Below, piece after piece: positions 57,461-64,000 of a stretch of 64,000 nucleotides of DNA; within the stretch, counting starts at the first letter, position 1, and each line of letters starts with the position of its first letter. The notes under the pieces were generated by a model that was not told where the DNA came from, made no database searches, and saw nothing but the letters and a program-made list of their open reading frames with translations. Where the stretch lies: the NCBI GenBank assembly GCA_963756975.1, contig CAVWPS010000002.1, positions 1 to 64,000 on the forward strand, in the 5' to 3' direction. A program made the position numbers and the translations under genes. The stretch is from CAVRQM01 sp963756975 (lineage in GTDB: Bacteria > Pseudomonadota > Alphaproteobacteria > Acetobacterales > Acetobacteraceae).

Positions 57461-58072
57461 TCAGGGGCGCCGCGTGTAGGCGTACCGCATCCCGAGCCAC
57501 CGCCTGCCGCCGCCATCCGCCAGCAGGAAGAACTGGTCCTTCCTGTCCCGGTCCGGACCGTCGAACGAAATCTCCTGCTCCATCCGCACCATCTGCCCCG
57601 ACGGCTCCGCACCCGTCCCGACCGTCGCGAACGGCATGAACGTCAGGTTGATCGTCTTTCCGTCGCCGCGCACAAAGCTCCAGGCGGGCATGATCCCGAC
57701 CACCGCCGTCGTGTCGAGCGAGACGTAGTCCCACCGCCCTTCGACGCGGTTGTATTTCAGGTAGTCGATCCGGTTGATCGGCCCTGCGAGACCGGCAGCC
57801 GCCGGGTGCAGCGTCTCCTCCAGCAGCGATCCGACCATGCGGCGCTCGGCCACCAGCGCGGTCGTCTTCGGCGCCGCACCGGGCGTCTGCCAGAAGGTCT
57901 GCGTCACATCCCACACGCCAATGCGGGCGGCGATGATCTCGTTTTCCGGTCCGAGCGCCATCAGCCGCTCGGCGGCCGGCGGCGCGTCCTCCGCATGCGA
58001 AACGGCGGGGAGCAGGGCGGGGATCAAGGCGGCACCGAGAGCGGCACCGAGCAACAGACGACGATCGAGCAT
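57461..58072 (-). CDS. exported DUF1579-like protein
   Basis: The 203-residue protein begins MLDRRLLLGAALGAALIPALLPAVSHA, a signal peptide whose twin Arg followed by LLL would suit Tat as well as Sec export. The mature part has ARIGVWDVTQTFWQTPGAAP, VAERRMVGSLLEETLHP and RWDYVSLDTTAVVGIMPAW. This is the beta-barrel pattern of DUF1579, a family of unknown function. It converges on the transglutaminase gene and is divergent from the LysR gene, 93 bp apart, which might control it. Confidence 0.72.
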   Translation of the reverse strand: MLDRRLLLGAALGAALIPALLPAVSHAEDAPPAAERLMALGPENEIIAARIGVWDVTQTFWQTPGAAPKTTALVAERRMVGSLLEETLHPAAAGLAGPINRIDYLKYNRVEGRWDYVSLDTTAVVGIMPAWSFVRGDGKTINLTFMPFATVGTGAEPSGQMVRMEQEISFDGPDRDRKDQFFLLADGGGRRWLGMRYAYTRRP

Positions 58073-58165
58073 GTTGGCCTCCGATGAGTGAGACCGGCAC
58101 TTGGTGGTTCCTTAGCTGCGGCAGTGGCGCTAAGTTCAACCGTCTTTGGTGCCTGGAACGCGACA

Positions 58166-59068
58166 ATGGACTTCGCCCTCGACGACATCCCGGCCTTCGT
58201 CACCGTCGTGGAAACCGGCGGCTTCTCGGCGGCGGCACGGCGGATGAACGTGTCCCGCTCGGCCGTGGGCAAAGCCGTGGCCCGGCTGGAACAGCGACTC
58301 GGGGTGCGGCTGTTTCACCGGACCACCCGCCGCCACAGCCTCACCGAAGACGGCCAGGCGTTCCACGACCACTGCCGCCGTGCGCTCGACGAACTCCGGG
58401 CGGGCGCGGCGCTGCTCAACTCCGGCCGCACCACGGTCGGCGGCAAGCTGCGTGTGTCGGTCCCGGTGCTGTTCGGCCGGTTGTGCGTCGCCCCGGTGTT
58501 GCTGAGCCTCGCCGCGGCCCACCCGGACCTGCGGATCGACCTCAACTTCAGCGACCGCCCGGTCGACCTGATCGAGGACGGCTTCGACCTCGCCATCCGC
58601 AACGGCAAACTTGGCGACGCACCCGGGCTGATGGCGCAACTCGTCGCGCGCCCGCGAACGTCAGTGTTCGCCTCGCCCGGCTATATCGAGCGCCACGGCG
58701 CACCGGCCACGCCGGACGATTGTTCACGCCACACCGCGATCGTCTACGCGCGCGGCGGACGGGTCGAGCGGTGGCGGTTTTCTCGCGACGATACTCCACC
58801 GCTCGAACTGTCCCCGCCGACTCGGTTGCGATTCGACGATCTGGGCGCGATCGCGGACGCGGCGGTGGCGGGGTTCGGGCTCGCGTGGCTGCCGGGCTGG
58901 CTGGTGCGGGATCGGGTCGCCTCGGGCGCGCTGGTTTGCGTTCTGCCGGAAGCGTTCGCACTGGTGTCGGACAGTCACGCGGTCTGGCCCGAAACGCCGC
59001 ATCTGCCGCTGCGCGTCCGGGTCGCCATCGACGCGCTCGCGGCCGAACTGCCCGGCCTGGGCGGCTAG
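58166..59068 (+). CDS. LysR family transcriptional regulator
   Basis: The 300-residue protein has an N-terminal winged helix-turn-helix (FVTVVETGGFSAAARRMNVSRSAVGKAVARLEQRLGVRLFHRTTRR) and a C-terminal periplasmic-binding-like effector domain, starting at GGKLRVSVPVLFGR. It belongs to the large group with the ENGFDLAIR-like motif (EDGFDLAIRNG). The ligand and targets are unknown. The divergent DUF1579-like gene is the natural candidate target. ATG 58166 (MDFALDDIPAF) is chosen over upstream codons because the helix-turn-helix then begins in the normal place. It ends with a 4-nt overlap with the convergent TPR gene. Confidence 0.93.
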   Translation: MDFALDDIPAFVTVVETGGFSAAARRMNVSRSAVGKAVARLEQRLGVRLFHRTTRRHSLTEDGQAFHDHCRRALDELRAGAALLNSGRTTVGGKLRVSVPVLFGRLCVAPVLLSLAAAHPDLRIDLNFSDRPVDLIEDGFDLAIRNGKLGDAPGLMAQLVARPRTSVFASPGYIERHGAPATPDDCSRHTAIVYARGGRVERWRFSRDDTPPLELSPPTRLRFDDLGAIADAAVAGFGLAWLPGWLVRDRVASGALVCVLPEAFALVSDSHAVWPETPHLPLRVRVAIDALAAELPGLGG

Positions 59069-59592
59069 ATATCCTCGCCCAGCGCGCGCCGGCTCAACAC
59101 CGTCCGCCGCTGCTGCGCGTCATGGGTTTGCGGGTCGAGCGTCAGCGCCTGATCCCACGCCGCCAGCGCGCCCTTCAGGTCGCCCAGCGCCTCCAGCGCG
59201 CGGGACAGCGTCTGCATCGCCGAGAACGCGCGCGGATCGAGCTTTAGGGCCGCCCCGGCATCGGCGGCCGCTTCCCGCGCGTGCCCGTCCATCAGCTTGG
59301 CGGCGGCGCGCATCGACAGCGCCTCGGTAAAGCCCGGGTCGATCAGCAATGCGGCGTCGAGATCGTCGGTGGCGGGTCCGGGCGCGTTGGCCTGCAACTC
59401 GCGGACGGCGCGGTCGACCAGGATCCCGGCCGCCGGCGACCCTGCGGCACGCGCCAGGGTGTGCAACCGGGCTTCGACGGCACTGGCCGCCTGCTCGTCC
59501 GGCGCGGCCTTCAGGGCCGCGTAAAGCTGGTCGTTCGCGGGTGCTGCGGCGGCCAGCAACACGCTGGCCACCAGCGTCGTCGCGCGCAGCAA
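59065..59592 (-). CDS. exported TPR-repeat protein
   Basis: The 175-residue protein has a signal peptide (MLRATTLVASVLLAAAAPAN) and at least two to three tetratricopeptide repeats, the clearest being AAADAGAALKLDPRAFSAMQTLSRALEALGDLKGALAAWDQALTLDP. Such helical repeats hold partner proteins, here in the periplasm. No partner is evident from context. rpmJ begins 5 bp upstream on the same strand, so the two are probably cotranscribed. Confidence 0.85.
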   Translation of the reverse strand: MLRATTLVASVLLAAAAPANDQLYAALKAAPDEQAASAVEARLHTLARAAGSPAAGILVDRAVRELQANAPGPATDDLDAALLIDPGFTEALSMRAAAKLMDGHAREAAADAGAALKLDPRAFSAMQTLSRALEALGDLKGALAAWDQALTLDPQTHDAQQRRTVLSRRALGEDI

Positions 59593-59596
59593 AAAG

Positions 59597-59722
59597 TCAG
59601 CCCTGGCGGGCCTTCATGCGCGGGTTCTTCTTGTTGATCACGTAGACGCGCCCGCGACGGCGCACCACGCGGCAGTTGGCGTCGCGGGTTTTGGCCGACT
59701 TCAGACTGTTGCGGATCTTCAT
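59597..59722 (-). CDS. rpmJ: 50S ribosomal protein L36
   Basis: The 41-residue product reads MKIRNSLKSAKTRDANC, then a strongly basic middle (RVVRRRGRVYVINKKNP) and RMKARQG. This is the longer, zinc-free type of L36, in which the cysteines of the CxxC form are lost. It binds 23S rRNA in the large subunit. It is followed immediately by the TPR gene. The upstream 118 bp to the divergent gene show no obvious promoter. Confidence 0.95.
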   Translation of the reverse strand: MKIRNSLKSAKTRDANCRVVRRRGRVYVINKKNPRMKARQG

Positions 59723-59840
59723 GGCACTCGTCGCTAACTGGGTTAAAGGCTCTGGTTCATGGCGGGGCACTTGTGTGCCGGGCCGAGCGCGCGACCTAAC
59801 GGCAGGCCCGCCGCAAGTCAACCAGACGAGGTCTTTCGCC

Positions 59841-60281
59841 ATGTCCGACACCGCAATCCCCGCCATCGCATCGCGCGGCAAACGCATCGACTGGACATGG
59901 GCGGGCTTCCTGATGACCGCCTTCGCGGCCGTGGGGCTCGTGGGGCTGTTCGCGAGCTTCGCCGCCCCCCTGCCCCTTCAGCGCGAGATCATGCGGGAGG
60001 CGACGCTGGACCGGGTGCTGAGCTCGCCACCCGGTCCGGCCGCCGCCTTGGCCGACCTGCAACTCGACCTCGACGACAGTGCGCCCGCCCTGTTCAACGC
60101 GGACGGCACGCTCAAGCCAGACGCGGCGGCCCTGGTTCCGGCGGAGCGGACGGCCATGCGCGCCCGGTTCGCGCACGAGGAATCGGCCGTCGCGGTGCGG
60201 GCACGCTGGCTGGTGTGCATCATCACCCTGATGGCGTCCGTGTTCGGGATCGTCATCATGGGCGCCAGCCGCCGCACCTGA
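59841..60281 (+). CDS. small two-helix membrane protein of unknown function
   Basis: The 146-residue protein has a transmembrane helix at about residues 20-42 (WAGFLMTAFAAVGLVGLFASF) and another at the C-terminus (WLVCIITLMASVFGIVIMG). A periplasmic loop of about 75 residues carrying acidic and Pro-rich stretches lies between them. I do not recognise the family. ATG 59841 is chosen since the first helix follows at a usual distance, and the frame upstream lacks membrane character. Confidence 0.65.
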   Translation: MSDTAIPAIASRGKRIDWTWAGFLMTAFAAVGLVGLFASFAAPLPLQREIMREATLDRVLSSPPGPAAALADLQLDLDDSAPALFNADGTLKPDAAALVPAERTAMRARFAHEESAVAVRARWLVCIITLMASVFGIVIMGASRRT

Positions 60282-60304
60282 CGGCGGCGGCGTCCTTGGT
60301 CCTC

Positions 60305-60337
60305 GTTGCGGGCTTAGTTGCGGGCTTAGTTGCGGGC
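60305..60337. repeat. 12-bp tandem repeat duplicating the stop codon of the MarR gene
   Basis: The unit GTTGCGGGCTTA occurs twice in full and a third time in part. On the minus strand each unit reads GCC CGC AAC TAA, so the end of the MarR gene (Ala-Arg-Asn-stop) is repeated in frame behind its own stop. It looks like replication slippage. Confidence 0.85.
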
Positions 60338-60808
60338 GGCGCGAGAATCCGACCGGATTTCGGCCCCGGCGGCTTCACGGGCCATCCCGGCCAGTTCGCG
60401 GAAGAATTGCAGGCCACGCAGCGTGCGGCGGGCGAGCACGCGGCGGCGATCCTCGCGGTCCTCCTCACGCGCGATCAGGTCGAACTGCACGAGCCGGTCC
60501 ATGACGCGGGTGACGCCGGGGCGCGAGACGTTCATGAGGTCGGCGAGGCTGCTGACCGTATGCGTCTCGGTATGGGTGTAGATGGCGAGGAAGGTGGTCA
60601 GCTGCCGCGCCGTCAGGTCGCGGCCATCGCGCCGGACGAGCGAGGTCAGGGTGTCGCGCAACACCTCCATCCGCTGATCGGTCGCCGGAACCTGGATGAT
60701 GGCCGGTATCGGATGACCCCGGCGCGAGCCACGCGGCACCATGTCCTGCTGCGGCATAGCGGTGGCGCGCGCGCGCGGCATCGGGGTCGGAAGGGCTTTG
60801 CGGGTCAT
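60326..60808 (-). CDS. MarR family transcriptional regulator
   Basis: The 160-residue protein has an unstructured basic N-terminus of about 45 residues and then a winged helix domain, LVRRDGRDLTARQLTTFLAIY, VSSLADLMNVSRPGVTRVMDRL and the wing ARE-EDREDRRRV. The signal and targets are unknown. Start ATG 60808 is chosen. ATG 60835 would add nine residues. The upstream 170 bp up to the divergent glycosylase gene is clearly richer in AT than its surroundings and has two TTGACA boxes on the plus strand, so both genes may be controlled there. Confidence 0.88.
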   Translation of the reverse strand: MTRKALPTPMPRARATAMPQQDMVPRGSRRGHPIPAIIQVPATDQRMEVLRDTLTSLVRRDGRDLTARQLTTFLAIYTHTETHTVSSLADLMNVSRPGVTRVMDRLVQFDLIAREEDREDRRRVLARRTLRGLQFFRELAGMAREAAGAEIRSDSRAARN

Positions 60809-60978
60809 ATGTCTCACTTTCTTTATGTCGACCATATTGTGTTCGGTCTAAGCGGCTGTTTGCAAGTGCAGCCCCGACATTTGTTGACAGTTCAGAGATA
60901 CAAGTCCCCGTTGACACAGAATATTCTCGATAACTCGCTTTGTAGAACGCTGGATTCACACGAGAGCCGATCACGATA

Positions 60979-61581
60979 GTGCGAACGTTTTCGGTTTCGG
61001 AGCTTCCCCGCGACACACTCGATCTCGCGCGCTTCCTGCTGGGACAATTACTGATCCGCAATTTACCCGAAGGCGCGACGGGTGGGCGAATCGTCGAGAC
61101 CGAAGCATACCCGCCCGGCGACCCGGCCGCGCACCACTACCGGCGGATCACGCCGCGCAACCGGTCGCTGTTCCTGCCGCTCGGGCACGCCTACGTCTAC
61201 CGGGCGTACGGAAGCTGCTGGATGCTGAACGTCGCCAGCGAGACGGAGGGCGTCGGCGCGGGCGTCCTGATCCGCGCGATCGAACCCGAATTCGGTGTCG
61301 CCGCCATGGCGCTGCGGCGCGGGGGTGCGGCCGCGCGCGACATCGGACGCGGGCCGGGCCGGCTGGCCGCGGCTCTCGCGATCGACCGCGCGCTCGACGG
61401 CATCGATCTGTGCCAGCCCGCCGAGTCCGGCCCGCCGCTGCGCCTGGCCCCCAATTCGCGGCCGCGCGGGCCGGTCGGTGCCGGACCCCGCATCGGGATT
61501 TCGCGCGCGGCGGAGGCCCCGTGGCGATTCTATCTAAGGGGAAACCGTTGCGTCAGCGGTCCCGCATGGCTGAGTCCCTAG
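60979..61581 (+). CDS. 3-methyladenine DNA glycosylase (AAG/MPG family)
   Basis: The 200-residue enzyme removes alkylated bases from DNA in base excision repair. Signatures are LARFLLGQLLIRNLPEG, RIVETEAYPPGDPAAHHY (catalytic Glu), RNRSLFLPLGHAYVYRAYGSCWMLNV with the base-flipping Tyr, GVLIRAIEP and GPGRLAAAL. The start is GTG 60979 and there is no near ATG. It stands 33 bp before a DnaJ-class gene on the same strand. Confidence 0.93.
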   Translation: MRTFSVSELPRDTLDLARFLLGQLLIRNLPEGATGGRIVETEAYPPGDPAAHHYRRITPRNRSLFLPLGHAYVYRAYGSCWMLNVASETEGVGAGVLIRAIEPEFGVAAMALRRGGAAARDIGRGPGRLAAALAIDRALDGIDLCQPAESGPPLRLAPNSRPRGPVGAGPRIGISRAAEAPWRFYLRGNRCVSGPAWLSP

Positions 61582-61614
61582 GCCGGCGCGCGCGCTCCGT
61601 CCTATGATGACGCC

Positions 61615-62514
61615 ATGACCGACCCGTACGACACGCTCGGCGTCCGGCGCACGGACGACGCCGCCGCGATCCGCAAGGCGTACCGCAAGCTCGCCAAGAA
61701 GCACCACCCCGACCTCAACCCCGGCGACCCGCGCGCGGCGGAAACGTTCAAGACGATCAATGCCGCCAACGACATCCTGTCCGACCCCGACAAGCGCGCC
61801 CGCTTCGACCGGGGCGAGATCGACGCCGAGGGCAACGAACGGCCGCCGCCCGGCACCCGCCGGCAGGAGCCCGGCCAGCGCCGGACCGCGCAGGGCAGCG
61901 CCGGCGGGTTCGACTTCGACGCCGACGATCTCGAAAGCCTGTTCGGCGGCGCGTTCCGGCCGCGTGGCCCGCGCAAGGGAGCCGATGTGTCGTACACGCT
62001 GACGGTGGATTTCCTCGACGCGGCGCGCGGGGCGGTCAAACGGCTGACGCTGCCGGACGGCCGCACGCTCGACGTCACCATCCCGCCCGGCCTGCGCGAC
62101 GGCCACGTGCTGCGCCTGCGCGGCCAGGGAAGGCCCGGCACCAATGGCGCGGCGGCGGGCGACGCGCTGGTCGAAGTCTCGGTCGCCGAACACCCGGTGT
62201 TCCGGCGCGACCCGGATGCCAGCGGGGATGACGTCGTCGTGCGCCTGCCGGTGACGCTGCAGGAAGCGGTGCTCGGCGCCTCGGTCGAGGTCCCGACGAT
62301 CGACGGCTCGGTGCGCCTCACGATCAAGCCCGGCACGCAGGACGGGGCGCGGATGCGGCTGCGCGGCAAGGGCATCGCGGGCGGCCACCTCTGGGTCGAA
62401 ATCGATCTCGTGCTGCCGAGCGAGCCGGAGCCGGCGCTGGCCGCGTTCCTGCGCGAGTGGCAGCCCGAACACCCGTTCGATCCGCGGGCCGGGCTGATGG
62501 AGCGGTCGAAATGA
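61615..62514 (+). CDS. cbpA: DnaJ-class co-chaperone, CbpA-like
   Basis: The 299-residue protein has a J domain (residues 3-67) with the HPD motif in KKHHPDLNPG, a Gly/Phe-containing linker (GGFDFDADDLESLFGG), and the two-part C-terminal substrate-binding domain. It has no zinc-finger region. It stimulates DnaK ATPase activity. Its TGA shares bases with the ATG of a CbpM-like gene. This is the cbpA-cbpM arrangement, in which CbpM restrains CbpA. Confidence 0.92.
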   Translation: MTDPYDTLGVRRTDDAAAIRKAYRKLAKKHHPDLNPGDPRAAETFKTINAANDILSDPDKRARFDRGEIDAEGNERPPPGTRRQEPGQRRTAQGSAGGFDFDADDLESLFGGAFRPRGPRKGADVSYTLTVDFLDAARGAVKRLTLPDGRTLDVTIPPGLRDGHVLRLRGQGRPGTNGAAAGDALVEVSVAEHPVFRRDPDASGDDVVVRLPVTLQEAVLGASVEVPTIDGSVRLTIKPGTQDGARMRLRGKGIAGGHLWVEIDLVLPSEPEPALAAFLREWQPEHPFDPRAGLMERSK

Positions 62515-62828
62515 TGCGGATCCCGGGGGTCATCGCGATCGTGCCCGGCGTCGCCGAGCCCGAGCTGCGCGACTGGATCGCCCGCGGCTGGGTCATGCCG
62601 GACGGCGACCCGCCCGACTGGTTGTTCGACACGCAGCACGTCGCCCGGGTGCGGGTCGTGCGGGCGCTGCGGCACGACGCGGATCTGGCGGTGGATCACC
62701 TGGCCCTGGTGCTGTCGCTGCTCGACCGCGTCGGCGACCTGCGCGACCGCCTCGCCCGCCTGGACGCGGCCCTGGCCGATCAGCCACCCCCGGTTCGCGC
62801 CGCCATCGAAGCGGTGTTGCGCCGCTAA
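62511..62828 (+). CDS. cbpM: chaperone modulator CbpM-like protein
   Basis: The 105-residue protein has a MerR-like N-terminal half (GVAEPELRDWIARGWVMPDG, DWLFDTQHVARVRVVRALRHD) and a helical C-terminus (ALVLSLLDRVGDLRDRLARL). In E. coli CbpM binds the J domain of CbpA and blocks its action. The overlap with the cbpA-like gene (62511-62514) supports that role here. A stand-alone MerR-type regulator is a less likely reading. Confidence 0.82.
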   Translation: MMRIPGVIAIVPGVAEPELRDWIARGWVMPDGDPPDWLFDTQHVARVRVVRALRHDADLAVDHLALVLSLLDRVGDLRDRLARLDAALADQPPPVRAAIEAVLRR

Positions 62829-62935
62829 CGTCCCACTCCCTCCCCCGCCTTGTGGGGTTGGGCTGGGGTGGGAGGTCGTTTCGGCGACTCGAACCATCAC
62901 GGAGAGGCGCCCGCGGTGTCTGTGTGTGTCGCCCC

Positions 62936-62975
62936 CCTCACCCCGGCCCTCTCCCGCAAGGGGAGAGGGAGAGGT
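62936..62975. repeat. GC-rich palindromic repeat copy at the window's right part
   Basis: CCTCACCCCGGCCCTCTCCC, then GCAA, then GGGGAGAGGGAGAGG. The inner CCCTCTCCC/GGGAGAGGG stem is 9 bp. The left arm carries the same core as the copies at 38.1 and 42.5 kb. It lies in the gap between the CbpM-like gene and the convergent TPR gene and touches the latter's stop. Confidence 0.8.
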
Positions 62976-64000
62976 CAGCCAGCACGCCTCTCCATCATCC
63001 GCGCGTACCCAGCCTCGATCAGCCGAAGCATCACCGCCGGCGACATCACCTCCACCACACCGCTGACGCTATCGCTGAGCCGGTCGATCGAGCCGACCAG
63101 AATGCCGTCCGCCACCTCCTCGACGCGCCCCACCGGCGCGTCCGCCTCGGCGACCCGGATGAACAGCGCCGTCGCCGGCCCGATCGCGCGCAGGCCGCGC
63201 GACAACCGCTCGATATCGGCGTCGGTCAGACGCGCGCCCTGCAGCACGAACAGCTTGCTCGCGGTCGCCATCTGGTGGACCAGCAACTCGGCCAGCTTGC
63301 GCTGCTTGCGGCACTGCCGGTCCATCACCGCCGCGCGGTCGGAGCCGGGAACCAGAACCGCCGTGTGGCTGCGGATCGCGTAGCGGGTGTTCAGCTCGAA
63401 CCAGCGATCGTCCAGCGTGAACAGCTCGGTGAACGCCGGGTCGCCGAAGCCCGCGAACCGCTCCTCCAACGCGGCGGCGAAGTTGCGCGCCGGCGTGCGC
63501 GCCCACCGCAGCAGGCCGAGCGGTTCGGCACCGTATTCGCGCTGCAGCAGCCCGACCTCGCAGTTCTCGCCGAGGTTGACCACCTCGCCCAGCATGGCGG
63601 TGCGCTCCGGCGTGGTCGGGCGCCGGATCGAACCCGGCTCGATCCTGGCGCCCACCACCGGCGGCCCCGCGACAAGGCGGGCCTCGCACTGCGAAATCCG
63701 CTCCGCCGCCGCCGGATGGGCCGGCATCAGCCGGAGCACGTCGGTCCAGCGGTCCCGCGCCTCGGCCCAATCGTTGCGGGCGAATGCGGTCACCGCGCTT
63801 TGAACCATGATGTCGGCGCTGTCCGGAAACCGCGCCCTCGCGTCGGCGAGCAGAGCCTCCGCCGCCTCGGGGTCGCCGCCGTCGCGAACGCTGCGGCAGA
63901 GGGCCGCCAGCGGATACGCCTCGGCCGGCGTCACCTCCGACAGCCGCCGCCAGGCCCGCACCGCGCGCGCGAAATCGCGGCCACGCTCGGCGGTCTGGCC
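62975..64000 (-). CDS. TPR protein with a conserved C-terminal domain, 5' end outside the window
   Basis: The frame is open to the right edge, so the N-terminus is missing. At least 341 residues remain. The first part has TPR-like helices (AAEALLADARARFPDSADIMVQSAVTAFARNDWAEARDRWTDVL). The second part, from about EVVNLGENCEVGLLQREYGAEPLGLLRWARTP, resembles the start of DUF1796-type putative cysteine peptidases (GxNCE...PxxLLRW), but I cannot confirm it. Function unknown, perhaps linked to cell-surface glycan or exported-protein handling. Confidence 0.75.
   Translation of the reverse strand, partial: GQTAERGRDFARAVRAWRRLSEVTPAEAYPLAALCRSVRDGGDPEAAEALLADARARFPDSADIMVQSAVTAFARNDWAEARDRWTDVLRLMPAHPAAAERISQCEARLVAGPPVVGARIEPGSIRRPTTPERTAMLGEVVNLGENCEVGLLQREYGAEPLGLLRWARTPARNFAAALEERFAGFGDPAFTELFTLDDRWFELNTRYAIRSHTAVLVPGSDRAAVMDRQCRKQRKLAELLVHQMATASKLFVLQGARLTDADIERLSRGLRAIGPATALFIRVAEADAPVGRVEEVADGILVGSIDRLSDSVSGVVEVMSPAVMLRLIEAGYARMMERRAG

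Overview
The window is high-GC (roughly 68-70%), almost fully coding DNA from an alphaproteobacterial chromosome, most likely Rhodospirillales/Acetobacteraceae. This rests on the PhyR/NepR/EcfG general stress response module, which is confined to Alphaproteobacteria, on an aroA-cmk-rpsA-ihfB block with a divergent FYDLN-type zinc-ribbon gene, and on general protein character. It is inferred, not proven. There is no phage, transposon, CRISPR or rRNA. Only one tRNA (Glu-CUC) is seen.

Layout. 1-9.8 kb: tRNA-Glu, a DUF2256 mini-protein, a DUF6476-like membrane protein, rluD, rpoH, two small exported proteins, a frameshifted ohrR, a Gfo/Idh/MocA dehydrogenase, secD-secF, an EAL protein and a SIMPL protein. 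9.8-13.1 kb: cydD-cydC. 13.1-17.0 kb: a complete general stress response locus (HisKA_2 sensor kinase, nepR, two EcfG-type sigma factors, phyR). 17.2-33.5 kb: one head-to-tail, mostly overlapping operon glgE, treS-maltokinase fusion, glgB, treZ, malQ, treY, otsA, which joins three trehalose routes to alpha-glucan synthesis. A candidate EcfG-type promoter lies just upstream. 33.5-42.5 kb: hslV-hslU, sufE, a legumain-like (C13) lipoprotein, then on the minus strand ihfB-lapA-trpF, rpsA, and aroA-cmk, with the FYDLN gene divergent. 42.6-51.3 kb: bcp-glnE, a divergent YhdP/AsmA-like gene, a nuclease-like gene and gltA.

51.3-57.4 kb is the most unusual part. An AT-richer leader of about 330 bp, full of small perfect hairpins, precedes an unrecognised gene. 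Next comes an Asp/Glu racemase gene whose end overlaps a four-gene cassette (circularly permuted ATP-grasp, alpha-E protein, two transglutaminase-like proteins). Coupling of the racemase to this poorly understood cassette suggests a peptide- or amino-acid-conjugating pathway. 57.4-64 kb: a DUF1579-like exported protein, a LysR regulator, a TPR protein, rpmJ, a small membrane protein, a MarR regulator, a 3-methyladenine DNA glycosylase, a cbpA-cbpM-like pair, and a TPR protein cut by the right edge.

Two cautions apply. Five genes (ohrR, the stress sensor kinase, treZ, aroA, the YhdP-like gene) carry nine single-base indels between them, including in the normally essential aroA, so most are probably sequence errors. 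Palindromic repeats built on a CTCACCCCGGCCCTCTCCC core recur between genes. One copy is read through by the start of sufE, and an unrelated 12-bp palindrome encodes the end of cmk.
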